64,000 bases of DNA from assembly GCA_016706225.1 (NCBI GenBank), contig JADJKB010000003.1:62001-126000 (forward strand). Reading direction: 5' to 3'. The notes beneath the pieces were generated by a model, which saw nothing but the letters and a program-made list of their open reading frames with translations, searched no databases and was not told the origin of the DNA. Shown in pieces: positions 55,068 to 62,347 of the stretch. The position numbers were made by a program, and so were the translations under genes. Positions within the stretch are counted from its first letter, which is position 1, and every line of letters starts with the position of its first letter. This DNA is from Myxococcales bacterium (GTDB lineage: Bacteria; Myxococcota_A; Polyangia; Polyangiales; Polyangiaceae).

Positions 55068-55418
55068 TCACCCGAGCGCCTCGCGCACCAGCGCGAGCGC
55101 GACGTCCGGCGCCCGGAGCACGAGCTCAGCCTCGAGCCGCAACACCCGCCACCCGAGCCGCGCGAGCTTGCGGTCCCGGCGGGCATCGGCCGCGCCCCGG
55201 GCGGCATGCCACGCCCCGTCGACCTCGATGATCAATTTTGCGCTCGGCACCGCGAAGTCCGCCACGAATGGCCCGACGACCACCTGCCGCTTGACCGCAA
55301 CGCCGAGCTTCGCAACTCGAAGCAACCGCAGCATCGCCTGCTCGCTCCAGGTGGGAGCGGCCCGCATGGCATGAGCGCGAGCTTCGAGGAGCTGACGGCG
55401 TTTCAGGTTTCGATGCAT
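55068..55418 (-). CDS. DUF559 endonuclease-fold protein
   Basis: The 116-residue product has the Vsr/PD-(D/E)XK-like layout of DUF559. Segments are TWSEQAMLRLLR, QVVVGPFVADFAVPSAKLII, EVDGAWH and a C-terminal RLGWRVLRLEAELVL. The Asp/Glu pairs expected for metal binding are in ADF and IEVDG. AGGAGGA lies 5 bases before the ATG at 55418. It may be a DNA endonuclease or a domesticated nuclease. Its 3' end is fused exactly to transposon scar A, and the last 25 codons recur after scar B, where a new element interrupts it. Confidence 0.78.
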   Translation of the reverse strand: MHRNLKRRQLLEARAHAMRAAPTWSEQAMLRLLRVAKLGVAVKRQVVVGPFVADFAVPSAKLIIEVDGAWHAARGAADARRDRKLARLGWRVLRLEAELVLRAPDVALALVREALG

Positions 55419-55685
55419 GAGGTCCTCCTGTCCCGGCAGCGCGTCCGGGCTTTGCCCGACCTCGGCGCAGGGGGCGTGACAGGCGCCCGATGACGCTCTG
55501 CTCTCGCCGAGGTCCTCGAGCTCGCCTGCTCGATCCACGACTCCACGGCGCCTGGCGCGCCCCGTGCGCCATCAGGGCAGAGCCCGGACGCGCTGTCGGG
55601 CAAGGACCGAGCGGGCATCGAAGCGCGACCGCCGGCCCGCGACCCGTGCGAGCATGCCCGCACGGGCGGGGCGATCGCGAAGCGC

Positions 55686-57791
55686 ATGCTCCAAGCGCTT
55701 TGCGCAGCGCTGGCGCTCGTGGTCTGGGCGCGACCCAGCATCGCGGCGGCGTACCCAGTCTCGGAAGGACCCGCCCCCTCCATCGGCGCGCAGCGCCGGC
55801 CCCAGGATCCTTCGACTTCACAGGTCCTGCACCGAGTCGAGCTGCGCCTTCCGTCCTGGGAAGCCGGCGCGAGCACCGATTCGGAGGGGGCAGGCGGCGC
55901 GCAGCGGCGCGAAGCGCCGCGAGCAACGACCGGGGGAGGCAACAAAACCGACGGTGCGCTGACCAGCTTCTCCTGGGACGGCAACAGCAACCTGACCAGC
56001 GTGACCCCACCCGGCCAGCCCGCTCACGGCCAGAGTTTCACGCCCGTGGACCTGCTCTCGGCCTACACCCCGCCGAGCGTGCCGGGCGTGCCGGCCCCGG
56101 CTACACTGTTCGCCTACAACGTGGACAAGCAGCTGACGCAGACAACGAGACCCGACGGCTTGCTCGTGGGCAGGACCTACGACGCGGCGGGCAAGCTCGA
56201 CTTGCTCACGACGCCCACCGGCAACGTGGACTACGACTACTTCGGGCTGACGCCCTGCCCGGGCTGCGCACCGGGACGACTTCAGCGCATCACCGACCCG
56301 AGCGGCGTGGTGCTCGACCACAGCTACGACGGCCTCCTGCTGAAGAGCCTGACGTGGTCGGGCCCGGTCGCGGGCAGCGTGACGTTCGGTCACGACGCGA
56401 GCTTCCGCGTGACCAGCGAGACAGTGACCGTGGGCGCGACCGCTTCGCCGGTGGTCTTTGGGTACGACAACGACGACATCCTGATCTGCGCGTCGCCCAG
56501 CACATGTTCGCCGGGCGGTGTGGACGCGCTGAAGCTCACGCTCAACGCTGGCAACGGCCTCGTCACCGGGAGCACGCACGGCGTGGTCGCCGATACGCTG
56601 ACGTACAACGCATTCGGAGAGCTCGCGAGCTACACCGGCAAGGTCGGAGCGACGAACGTATTCAGCGAGGTCGTCGACACGGCCAGCAACCCGCGCGACG
56701 CCCTCGGGCGCATCGTGCAGCGGGTCGAGACGAACGGCGGCGCGAGCACGACGTGGCGCTACACGTATGACCTTCGCGGCCGCCTCGTCGATGTGCAGAA
56801 GGACGGCGCCCTCTTCGAGCACTACGACTACGATCCGAACGGCAACCGCACGCTGCTGACGACGCCGACCGGAACGACCGCCGGCGTGTACGACGCCCAG
56901 GATCGGCTGCTGAGCTACGGTGGCACGAGCTACACGTACACCGCCAACGGGGAGCTGCGAACGAAGACCGACTCATCCGGCACGACGACGTACACCTTCG
57001 ACGTGCGCGGGAACTTGGTGCAGGTCGACCTGCCGAGCGGCGATGTGATCCAGTATCTCGTCGACGGTCAAGATCGACGGGTCGGCAAGAAGAAGAACGG
57101 CGTGCTCGAGAAGGCGTGGCTGTTCAGGAACCAGCTCAACCCGGTGGCGGAGCTGGATGGGGCCGGCAACCTGGTGGCGAGGTTTGTCTACGGGTCGAAG
57201 AGCAACGTGCCGGAGTACATGGTGCGGGGCGGCGTCACGTACCGGGTGCTCTCGGATCACCTCGGCTCCCCGCGCGCGCTCGTGAACGTCGCGAATGGCG
57301 CAGTGGCCTGGCGCGCGGACTTCGATGCGTGGGGCAATCGCACGCTGATCGCGGGAACGGCTGATTTTCTGCCGTTTGGGTTCGCGGGAGGGATGCTCGA
57401 TCCTGAGACGGGGCTGACCCGGTTTGGTGCGAGGGACTACGACGCGACGGTGGGGAGGTGGGCGAGCAAGGATCCGATCGGGTTCGCTTCTCGGGACCGG
57501 AACTTCTTTCGCTACGCAGATGGCGATCCGGCCAATCGTCTCGATGCACGCGGAACGACCACCGACCCTTGCATGGAGTGTTACGGGGACTGCAGCGCGG
57601 AGGAAGGCAAGTGCCGAGTGAACTGCGGCCCGATCGCCAGCGTACCGCCAGAGCCGGGGTGCCCAACTGCCTGCCCGGGTTGCGACACGGAGAAGGCCAA
57701 GAAGACGAAAGATAAGTGCGAAAAGGAGTGCGACGATGCGGCCAAAACGTGCAGAGACCAATGCAAGAAACTCCCGAACTGTCCGCCGTGA
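55686..57791 (+). CDS. Truncated Rhs protein with a second Cys-rich tip
   Basis: The 701-residue product starts with an apparent signal peptide (MLQALCAALALVVWARPSIA, cleavage near AAA) and a unique stretch of about 65 residues. From residue 88 it is a near copy of residues 2077-2586 of the giant Rhs protein. It retains YD repeats, DHLGSPRALVN and GARDYDATVGRWASKDPIGF. The last 100 residues are a distinct tip with 13 Cys (CMECYGDCSAEEGKCRVNCG, CEKECDDAAKTCRDQCKKLP). The N-terminal Cys modules, linker and NHL propeller are missing. A shorter, still secretable effector or an orphan tip cassette that donates its 3' end by recombination are both possible. Confidence 0.78.
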   Translation: MLQALCAALALVVWARPSIAAAYPVSEGPAPSIGAQRRPQDPSTSQVLHRVELRLPSWEAGASTDSEGAGGAQRREAPRATTGGGNKTDGALTSFSWDGNSNLTSVTPPGQPAHGQSFTPVDLLSAYTPPSVPGVPAPATLFAYNVDKQLTQTTRPDGLLVGRTYDAAGKLDLLTTPTGNVDYDYFGLTPCPGCAPGRLQRITDPSGVVLDHSYDGLLLKSLTWSGPVAGSVTFGHDASFRVTSETVTVGATASPVVFGYDNDDILICASPSTCSPGGVDALKLTLNAGNGLVTGSTHGVVADTLTYNAFGELASYTGKVGATNVFSEVVDTASNPRDALGRIVQRVETNGGASTTWRYTYDLRGRLVDVQKDGALFEHYDYDPNGNRTLLTTPTGTTAGVYDAQDRLLSYGGTSYTYTANGELRTKTDSSGTTTYTFDVRGNLVQVDLPSGDVIQYLVDGQDRRVGKKKNGVLEKAWLFRNQLNPVAELDGAGNLVARFVYGSKSNVPEYMVRGGVTYRVLSDHLGSPRALVNVANGAVAWRADFDAWGNRTLIAGTADFLPFGFAGGMLDPETGLTRFGARDYDATVGRWASKDPIGFASRDRNFFRYADGDPANRLDARGTTTDPCMECYGDCSAEEGKCRVNCGPIASVPPEPGCPTACPGCDTEKAKKTKDKCEKECDDAAKTCRDQCKKLPNCPP
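55904..55920. repeat. Perfect 7-bp hairpin just before the Rhs repeat
   Basis: GCGGCGC GAA GCGCCGC is a perfect inverted repeat with a 3-base loop, 29 bases upstream of the start of Rhs core copy 2 (55949) and inside the reading frame of the truncated Rhs gene. It may mark the recombination junction or be fortuitous in GC-rich DNA. Confidence 0.5.
55949..57476 (+). repeat. Rhs core repeat, copy 2
   Basis: Direct repeat of 52109-53636 at offset 3,840. Base changes are scattered and largely at third codon positions, which suggests the copy is under coding constraint or exchanges sequence with copy 1. It ends at the same AAGGATCCG, after which the tips differ completely. Confidence 0.95.
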
Positions 57792-57883
57792 ACTGACGGT
57801 GGACCGCGGGCTGGCGTTGAGGTTTCGGATGGTCGAAGCCAAGCTCTACGCGGCATCCCAGACCGCCAACGGAGCATGAATCG

Positions 57884-58285
57884 TTGCGCTGGGGTCACCT
57901 ACGCGCCGACGCGCACTTCGGCTCGGCCGTCCTTTTAGCTGTTGCATTGGGAACCGCGTTGCATTTCATCACGTCGCCCGTCCGCCACGTGGAGGGCGTG
58001 CGCCCAAAGGATGCCGGCGCGCCGGACGCGGGAATCATCTTGGCTGACCCGATCGACCCGCCGTTCCCCCGTAAGTCACGCGACGCTCAACCTCAATCGT
58101 TCGGAGCCGCCGGTGCGCCCAGCGATGACGCGTGGACGGACGCGAGCTGGACTGACCGCGAGCGGATGGAACGAATCAGGAAGTCGCTGAAGGCGGCAGC
58201 GCAAAAGGGTCTGCTGGACGACGCTGACCGGCGCATGCTTCGCCACGTGTGCAAGGAACTCCGGGACCGGAGCTGCTCGGAGTGA
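57884..58285 (+). CDS. Single-pass protein after tip 2, candidate immunity protein
   Basis: The 133-residue product starts at TTG 57884 (with GGAG 9 bases upstream). It has one hydrophobic segment near the N-terminus (FGSAVLLAVALGTALHFI). A Pro/Asp-rich linker and a charged helical C-terminus (RERMERIRKSLKAAAQKG, LRHVCKELRDRSCSE) follow. It has no recognisable family. It lies 92 bases after the stop of the truncated Rhs gene, in the position occupied by a membrane protein after tips 1 and 3. The start is uncertain: an ATG at 57876 is out of frame and encodes a short peptide only. Confidence 0.5.
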   Translation: MRWGHLRADAHFGSAVLLAVALGTALHFITSPVRHVEGVRPKDAGAPDAGIILADPIDPPFPRKSRDAQPQSFGAAGAPSDDAWTDASWTDRERMERIRKSLKAAAQKGLLDDADRRMLRHVCKELRDRSCSE

Positions 58286-58287
58286 GT

Positions 58288-58773
58288 TGTTGCCGGCCAA
58301 AACTGACGCCGTAAAGGATTTGCGAAGAAGCTCGCACTGCCATCGCCATTCGCTACCGAAACACCGAAACGGTCGTACGTCACCGAGAGCGAATCGACGA
58401 ACGCCATCGTAGCGAGTGTCGACGCTACGACGGCGCTGGTCGCTGGGCGCGTCGCTACTGGGGCAGGTCGACCTCCTTGCGCCAGTGGGGTTGCAGGAGG
58501 ACGCGGTTGACCTGTTTGAGGTCGACGGTTTTGGTGCGGTCGCGCACGGCCTCGAGCGGGGCGCTCAGGCATAGGTTCTCGCGCGGCGGAGCACGCCTTC
58601 GGACGAGCGGACGATGAGGCTGAGCGAGTCGTCGGTGAAGGTCGAGTGGGCGACCGCCACCTGTCGAGCTCGGCGCGGATGAAGTCGGCCACGCTGTCGG
58701 GGCGAGCTTCGCATCAGGAGCAGGTAGGTGACGCGGTTCTTGATGTCTTCGTTGACGGTGAGGCCCAGGCGGC
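58288..58773. mobile_element. Transposon end scar B with a 3' fragment of the ATPase gene
   Basis: This begins TGTTGCCGGCC two bases after the preceding stop codon. It carries the same distal part of the TniB-like gene as scar A, with more base changes and small deletions that break the frame. It ends at the same GGCGGCT junction to the DUF559 gene end. Confidence 0.8.
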
Positions 58774-58849
58774 TCACCCGAGCGCCTCGCGCACCAGCGC
58801 GAGCGCGACGTCCGGCGCCCGGAGCACGAGCTCAGCCTCGAGCCGCAAC
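58774..58849 (-). pseudogene. DUF559 gene fragment cut by the transposon
   Basis: The 76 bases encode the last 25 residues of the DUF559 protein (RLEAELVLRAPDVALALVRE and the stop). They match 55068-55143. The gene is interrupted at 58849/58850, where the TGTTG end of the complete element begins. Confidence 0.85.
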
Positions 58850-59829
58850 TGTTGCCGGCCAAACTGACGTCGCACGAAACTCCAAAACTGACGTCGTAAA
58901 GATTTCCGAAGAAGCTCGCGCTGCCATCGCAATTCGCGACTGAAACGGTCGTAGGCGCAGGATGCAAAACGACCAACGCCGTCGTAGCGCTGGTGGGCAC
59001 CACGACGGCGCTGGCCGCGTGCAGCGAAGTCGCTACTGCGGCAGGTCGACCTCCTTGCGCCAGTGTGGCTGGGCAAGACGCGGTTGATTTGCTTCAGGTC
59101 GACGGTTTTGGTGCGGTCGCGCACGGCTTCGAGCAGGGCGCTGAGGCAGAGGTTTCTGGCGCGGCGCAGGACGCCCTCGGACGAGCGGACGATGAGGCTG
59201 AGCGCGTCGTCAGTGAAGGTCGAGTGGGCGAGCGCCACCTTGTCGAGCTCGGCGCGGATGAAGTCGGCCACGCTGTCGGGTGCGAGCTTCTGCATCAGGA
59301 CCGAGTAGGTGACGCGGTTCTTGATGTCTTCGTTGACGGTGAGGCCCAGGCGGCTGAGCAACTCGGGCTGGGCGACCAAGACCAGGCAGTGATTCTTGGG
59401 GAAGTCTTCGAAGAGCAGCCGGATCCGGCGCAACGCGGAGACGTCCATCAGGTGCGCGTCGTCGATGATGGGCGCGAGCATTTTGCCCGATGCGTTGAGC
59501 CGGCGCGCCTCTTCGATGAGTCGTTTTTCGCAGCGGAAGTCGGCCCCGTCCGGCTCGATCTGAAACGCCTCGCACAGAATGCGCAGCGTGCTGTGGTAGG
59601 TGTGCAGCGTCCGATTGACGACGGGCGTCATGAGGCGCTTGGGATCGTGCTGGCACAGGGCGTGTTTGATGACGCTCTTGCCGGTGCCCGGCTCGCCGAC
59701 GATGACGCACAGGCCTCCCTGCTGGCAGTGGACACGCAGGGTGTCGAGCACTTCCCTCTGGTGCGGCAACAGGGTCAGACTCTCCGCCGAGAATGGGTCT
59801 TTCGCCAGACCGAAGTGAGCGCGGATCAC
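58774..59829 (-). CDS. TniB/ExeA-like transposition ATPase, C-terminus frameshifted
   Basis: The 351-residue frame has a Walker A GEPGTGKS (45-52), a Walker B LAPIIDDAH (119-127) and LVLVAQPEL, typical of the ExeA/TniB AAA group that helps DDE transposases choose targets. The start overlaps the transposase stop (ATGA, 59826-59829). Scars A and B show that the normal end is KQINRVLLQPHWRK...DLPQ, stopping near 59033. Here one base is missing near 59070 (CTGGGCAAGACG versus CTGGAGCAAAACG). The frame therefore changes after about residue 254, crosses the element end and finishes in frame with the DUF559 fragment at 58774. It is probably impaired only at its last dozen native residues. Confidence 0.8.
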   Translation of the reverse strand: MIRAHFGLAKDPFSAESLTLLPHQREVLDTLRVHCQQGGLCVIVGEPGTGKSVIKHALCQHDPKRLMTPVVNRTLHTYHSTLRILCEAFQIEPDGADFRCEKRLIEEARRLNASGKMLAPIIDDAHLMDVSALRRIRLLFEDFPKNHCLVLVAQPELLSRLGLTVNEDIKNRVTYSVLMQKLAPDSVADFIRAELDKVALAHSTFTDDALSLIVRSSEGVLRRARNLCLSALLEAVRDRTKTVDLKQINRVLPSHTGARRSTCRSSDFAARGQRRRGAHQRYDGVGRFASCAYDRFSRELRWQRELLRKSLRRQFWSFVRRQFGRQQLRLEAELVLRAPDVALALVREALG

Positions 59830-61082
59830 GACTGCACCTCGCCGGCTTGGTCGCGCGCCGGCGCGTTCGCGTGAGCTGTTTTCGAGGGCTTTCGGTCATT
59901 GGCGACGAAGTCGACGGGGCGTGCCTCGCCCATGCGCTCACCTTTGAAGTACACGATGGCGCGGTCGAAGTGCAAGCGATCGAAGCGGACCTGGATCTTG
60001 CGACTTCGGAGGTCGCGCGGCGCTTCGAAGCGGGTGTTCTTGAGGGAGAAGGTGTTGTCGGCAAGGACGGTGCGATTTTGCTCGACGAAGAACAACTCGT
60101 CGTTGACGTCGCCCGGCGGCAGGAAGCGGATGCGGCTGAGATCGAGTCCGAAGCGATCGATGGGGCGCATGCCGAGGGAGCTGTGCTCGCTCTGGTGGTA
60201 CTCGTCCTCGACCCAAGCGGTGAAAGCTCGGTTGAGGGCGTCGAGGCTCGACAGGTCGAGCTGCCGGCTGAGGAAGCTCATGCGGACAGTGCGGAAAAAC
60301 CGCTCGATCTTGCCCTTGGCGGCGCCGTCGCGCACGGGCGTGTGACACAGGATGGCGCCGATGCGCTGGCAGACCTGACTCATCTCCAGCGAGGAGTAGT
60401 TGCTGCCGTTGTCGACGTAGAGGCACTCGCACAGGCCGCGCTTGTAGAGCGCGCTCTTGAAGGCCTCGAGCAGAAGTTCGGTGTTGTCGGCGGGAAAGAA
60501 TTGCCCGTGACAGCACACGCGGCTCGCGTCGTCCAGAAACGCGATCAGCTTGGCTTGCACCTTGCCCGCGCCGTGCTGCACGTAGGGGCCAAACATCGTG
60601 TCGGCCTGCCAGAGTTCATTGGCGTGCGCCTTGGCGAAAGCCAGCCGGCGCTTGTCTTTCACTTCGGCGTCGGGCTTGAGCAACTCGTGGGCCTTGACGA
60701 CGCGGCGGAAGGTGTTCGGGGCGATGTGCTCGCGCTGTAGCAAGCCGTGCTCGATGCAGGCGCGGTAGACCGCCGTCACGTTGGGCGGGCCGCGGAAGCT
60801 GCCGCGCACCTGCTCTATGGCTTCGAGCACCTCCTCGGGCGTCGTCTTGCGCGTCTTGCCCTTGTCTGAGCGGGTCTTCGGCTTCACCGTCGTGATGCCG
60901 TTTTTCTCGTAGCGCGAGTACCAAGTCTGGATCGTGCGCCAGGTGAATTGGAAGCGCTGGCCATCCTCGTCGAGGAACACTTGGCCGCTGACGTGGCGAA
61001 TGCGCGCCACGATGCTGTTGCCTGGCGCCGATTCGATGGCGCCGAGCACCCGCATCTTCAAGTAGCTGCTGACTCGTTTCAT
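59826..61082 (-). CDS. DDE transposase (TniA/IS481-like integrase core)
   Basis: The 418-residue product has an N-terminal helix-turn-helix (FQFTWRTIQTWYSRYEKNGI) and an integrase core with D161 (WQADTMFGPYV), D224 (LYVDNGSNYSS) and E260 (GKIERFFRT). D224 and E260 are separated by 35 residues, the standard D-x35-E spacing. A C-terminal Mu-transposase-C-like strand region follows (RTVLADNTFSLKNTRFEAP). The catalytic triad is intact, so the enzyme may be active. The ATPase gene follows by ATGA overlap. It should cut and join the TGTTG ends. Confidence 0.9.
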   Translation of the reverse strand: MKRVSSYLKMRVLGAIESAPGNSIVARIRHVSGQVFLDEDGQRFQFTWRTIQTWYSRYEKNGITTVKPKTRSDKGKTRKTTPEEVLEAIEQVRGSFRGPPNVTAVYRACIEHGLLQREHIAPNTFRRVVKAHELLKPDAEVKDKRRLAFAKAHANELWQADTMFGPYVQHGAGKVQAKLIAFLDDASRVCCHGQFFPADNTELLLEAFKSALYKRGLCECLYVDNGSNYSSLEMSQVCQRIGAILCHTPVRDGAAKGKIERFFRTVRMSFLSRQLDLSSLDALNRAFTAWVEDEYHQSEHSSLGMRPIDRFGLDLSRIRFLPPGDVNDELFFVEQNRTVLADNTFSLKNTRFEAPRDLRSRKIQVRFDRLHFDRAIVYFKGERMGEARPVDFVANDRKPSKTAHANAPARDQAGEVQS

Positions 61083-61244
61083 GTTGGGTCCTTTCAGGGG
61101 CGCGCGGCGCCCCCGCCCGGACGTCTACGGCGAGCCGCGTTGGGATCCGGATTGCCGTCTGCTGTTGTTGTGTGCGCCCGGTTCGAAGGCGCCCGCAGGC
61201 TACGAGCGCAGTGTGGATGGCGCGCGGAGGTGACGATGGCGCGA

Positions 61245-61813
61245 TCAACCGTCGAAGAGCCCACGCTGCAGGCGGCCCTGAAAGCCGGATAGGAGCTCAG
61301 TCTTGCCAGAGCCGATCACGACGCGCAGGTGCGCCCACAGCTGCGCCAGCGGCTCACGCGCCGTGCTCGGGGGTGCCGTCGCCTCGCGGCACAGGCGGGC
61401 GCGGAGCGCGCTCTGCGCCTCGCACAAGCGCTGCCAGAGTCGATACCCGCTCGACAGCGACAGCGCGCCGCCCGCCGCGCGCAGCCACGCTGTCCGCCTG
61501 CTGAGCCCGGACAAGACGAGCTGCAAGAAGACCCAGAGCGTGAGCGTGCGCACGAGGAAACCGGCGACCACGGTCGACAGCTTCACCGAAAGGTCCGGCC
61601 ACACCCGCGTTGCCTGCCGCGGTTCGAGCAAAAGAACCGCCGGCCGCGCACCACGATCTCGGACCCGCGCTCCGCGTAACCGCGCAGGAAGCCGTGGCCG
61701 ATGAGGGCTCCGGTCCGGCGGCAATGCGGACACGCGATGAGCTTGATGCCCTCGAGCACCGCGCCGAGCGCGACGTCGGAGTCTGCGAAGCGCGGAGGGC
61801 CGAGCGGGCGCAA
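61245..61813 (-). CDS. Transposon accessory Zn-finger/membrane protein split by a -1 frameshift
   Basis: The first frame starts at TTG 61813 and has a Zn-ribbon-like half (LIACPHCRRTGALIGHGFLR, RRFFCSNRGRQRGCGRTF) that stops at 61583. In the -1 frame the sequence continues without interruption as SVKLSTVVAGFLVRTLTLWV to 61245, with a hydrophobic helix and a basic tail. Joining the halves at ACC TTT (61589-61594) gives GCGRTF-SVKLST. Either ribosomal slippage, which is common in insertion sequences, or a one-base mutation explains it. It lies upstream of the transposase on the same strand. Such small Zn-finger genes accompany some TniA/TniB elements, but I know no function. Confidence 0.6.
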
Positions 61814-61945
61814 GGGCGGGCTGCCCTATCGATGCCGACTTCTCACGTCAAAACACCAGCCGCCGCAAGCCCGAATTGTCGGCGTTTTCCATGCGCCACC
61901 ATCCGACGTCAATTCGGGTGAATTCGAGCTGGGGCTACGACTGGA

Positions 61946-62347
61946 GTGCGGCTTTCAACAGCTGATTTCCTGCCGTTTGGCTTCGCGGGAGGCATGCTCG
62001 ATGCGGAGACGGGGCTGACCCGGTTTGGTGCGAGGGATTACGACCCGACGGTGGGGAGGTGGACGAGCAAGGATCCGATCGGGTTCGCGGGAGGCAGTGC
62101 AAACCACTATGAGTACAGTCGCTCGGATCCCGTTAACGCGGCGGATGCTACAGGGCGCTCTGCATGCGATCTCTGCCACGATGTCGTTAACCTGACCTGC
62201 GAGCAAACTTGCGCGGCGTGGGCTCCAGAGTGCTACTTCTTCAAGTCCTGCGGGCGTTACTACAAGTGCCTAGCGGCGTGCCACAAGCAGCTTGACCCCA
62301 CATGCGACTCGTTCTGCACTAACTCAACTTTCTGCGGACAGCCATGA
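61946..62347 (+). CDS. Rhs fragment with a third Cys-rich tip
   Basis: The 133-residue frame (GTG 61946) starts inside the transposon end. From 61961 it matches the last 45 core codons of the other Rhs genes (ADFLPFGFAGGMLDAETGLT, GARDYDPTVGRWTSKDPIGF). The remaining 85 residues are a third tip with 11 Cys (CDLCHDVVNLTCEQTCAAWA, CHKQLDPTCDSFCTNSTFCG). No signal peptide or YD repeats remain, so it is unlikely to be secreted on its own. It is best seen as an orphan tip cassette whose upstream core was replaced by the transposon. The stop overlaps the next ATG (62344-62347). Confidence 0.75.
   Translation: MRLSTADFLPFGFAGGMLDAETGLTRFGARDYDPTVGRWTSKDPIGFAGGSANHYEYSRSDPVNAADATGRSACDLCHDVVNLTCEQTCAAWAPECYFFKSCGRYYKCLAACHKQLDPTCDSFCTNSTFCGQP
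61961..62098 (+). repeat. Rhs core repeat, copy 3 (short)
   Basis: Matches 53520-53646 and 57360-57497 (offsets 8,441 and 4,601). Homology to the core begins exactly at the first base after the transposon terminus CAACA and ends after GATCCGATCGGGTTCGC. Confidence 0.9.

Larger units (their letters stand above)
58850..61960 (-). mobile_element. TniA/TniB-like transposon with TGTTG...CAACA ends
   Basis: One end starts TGTTGCCGGCC at 58850; the other, read inward on the minus strand from 61960, starts TGTTGAAAGCC. ACGTCG-type motifs (AACTGACGTCG near 58862 and 58885, TTGACGTCGG and TTTTGACGTGAG near the other end) point inward at both ends, like transposase-binding sites of Tn7/Tn5053-type elements. 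The element carries, in transcription order on the minus strand, a Zn-finger/membrane accessory gene, a DDE transposase and an ATPase. No target duplication is seen (GCAAC versus GCTGA outside). The flanks are a DUF559 gene and an Rhs gene, so at least one side was rearranged after insertion. Confidence 0.78.
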
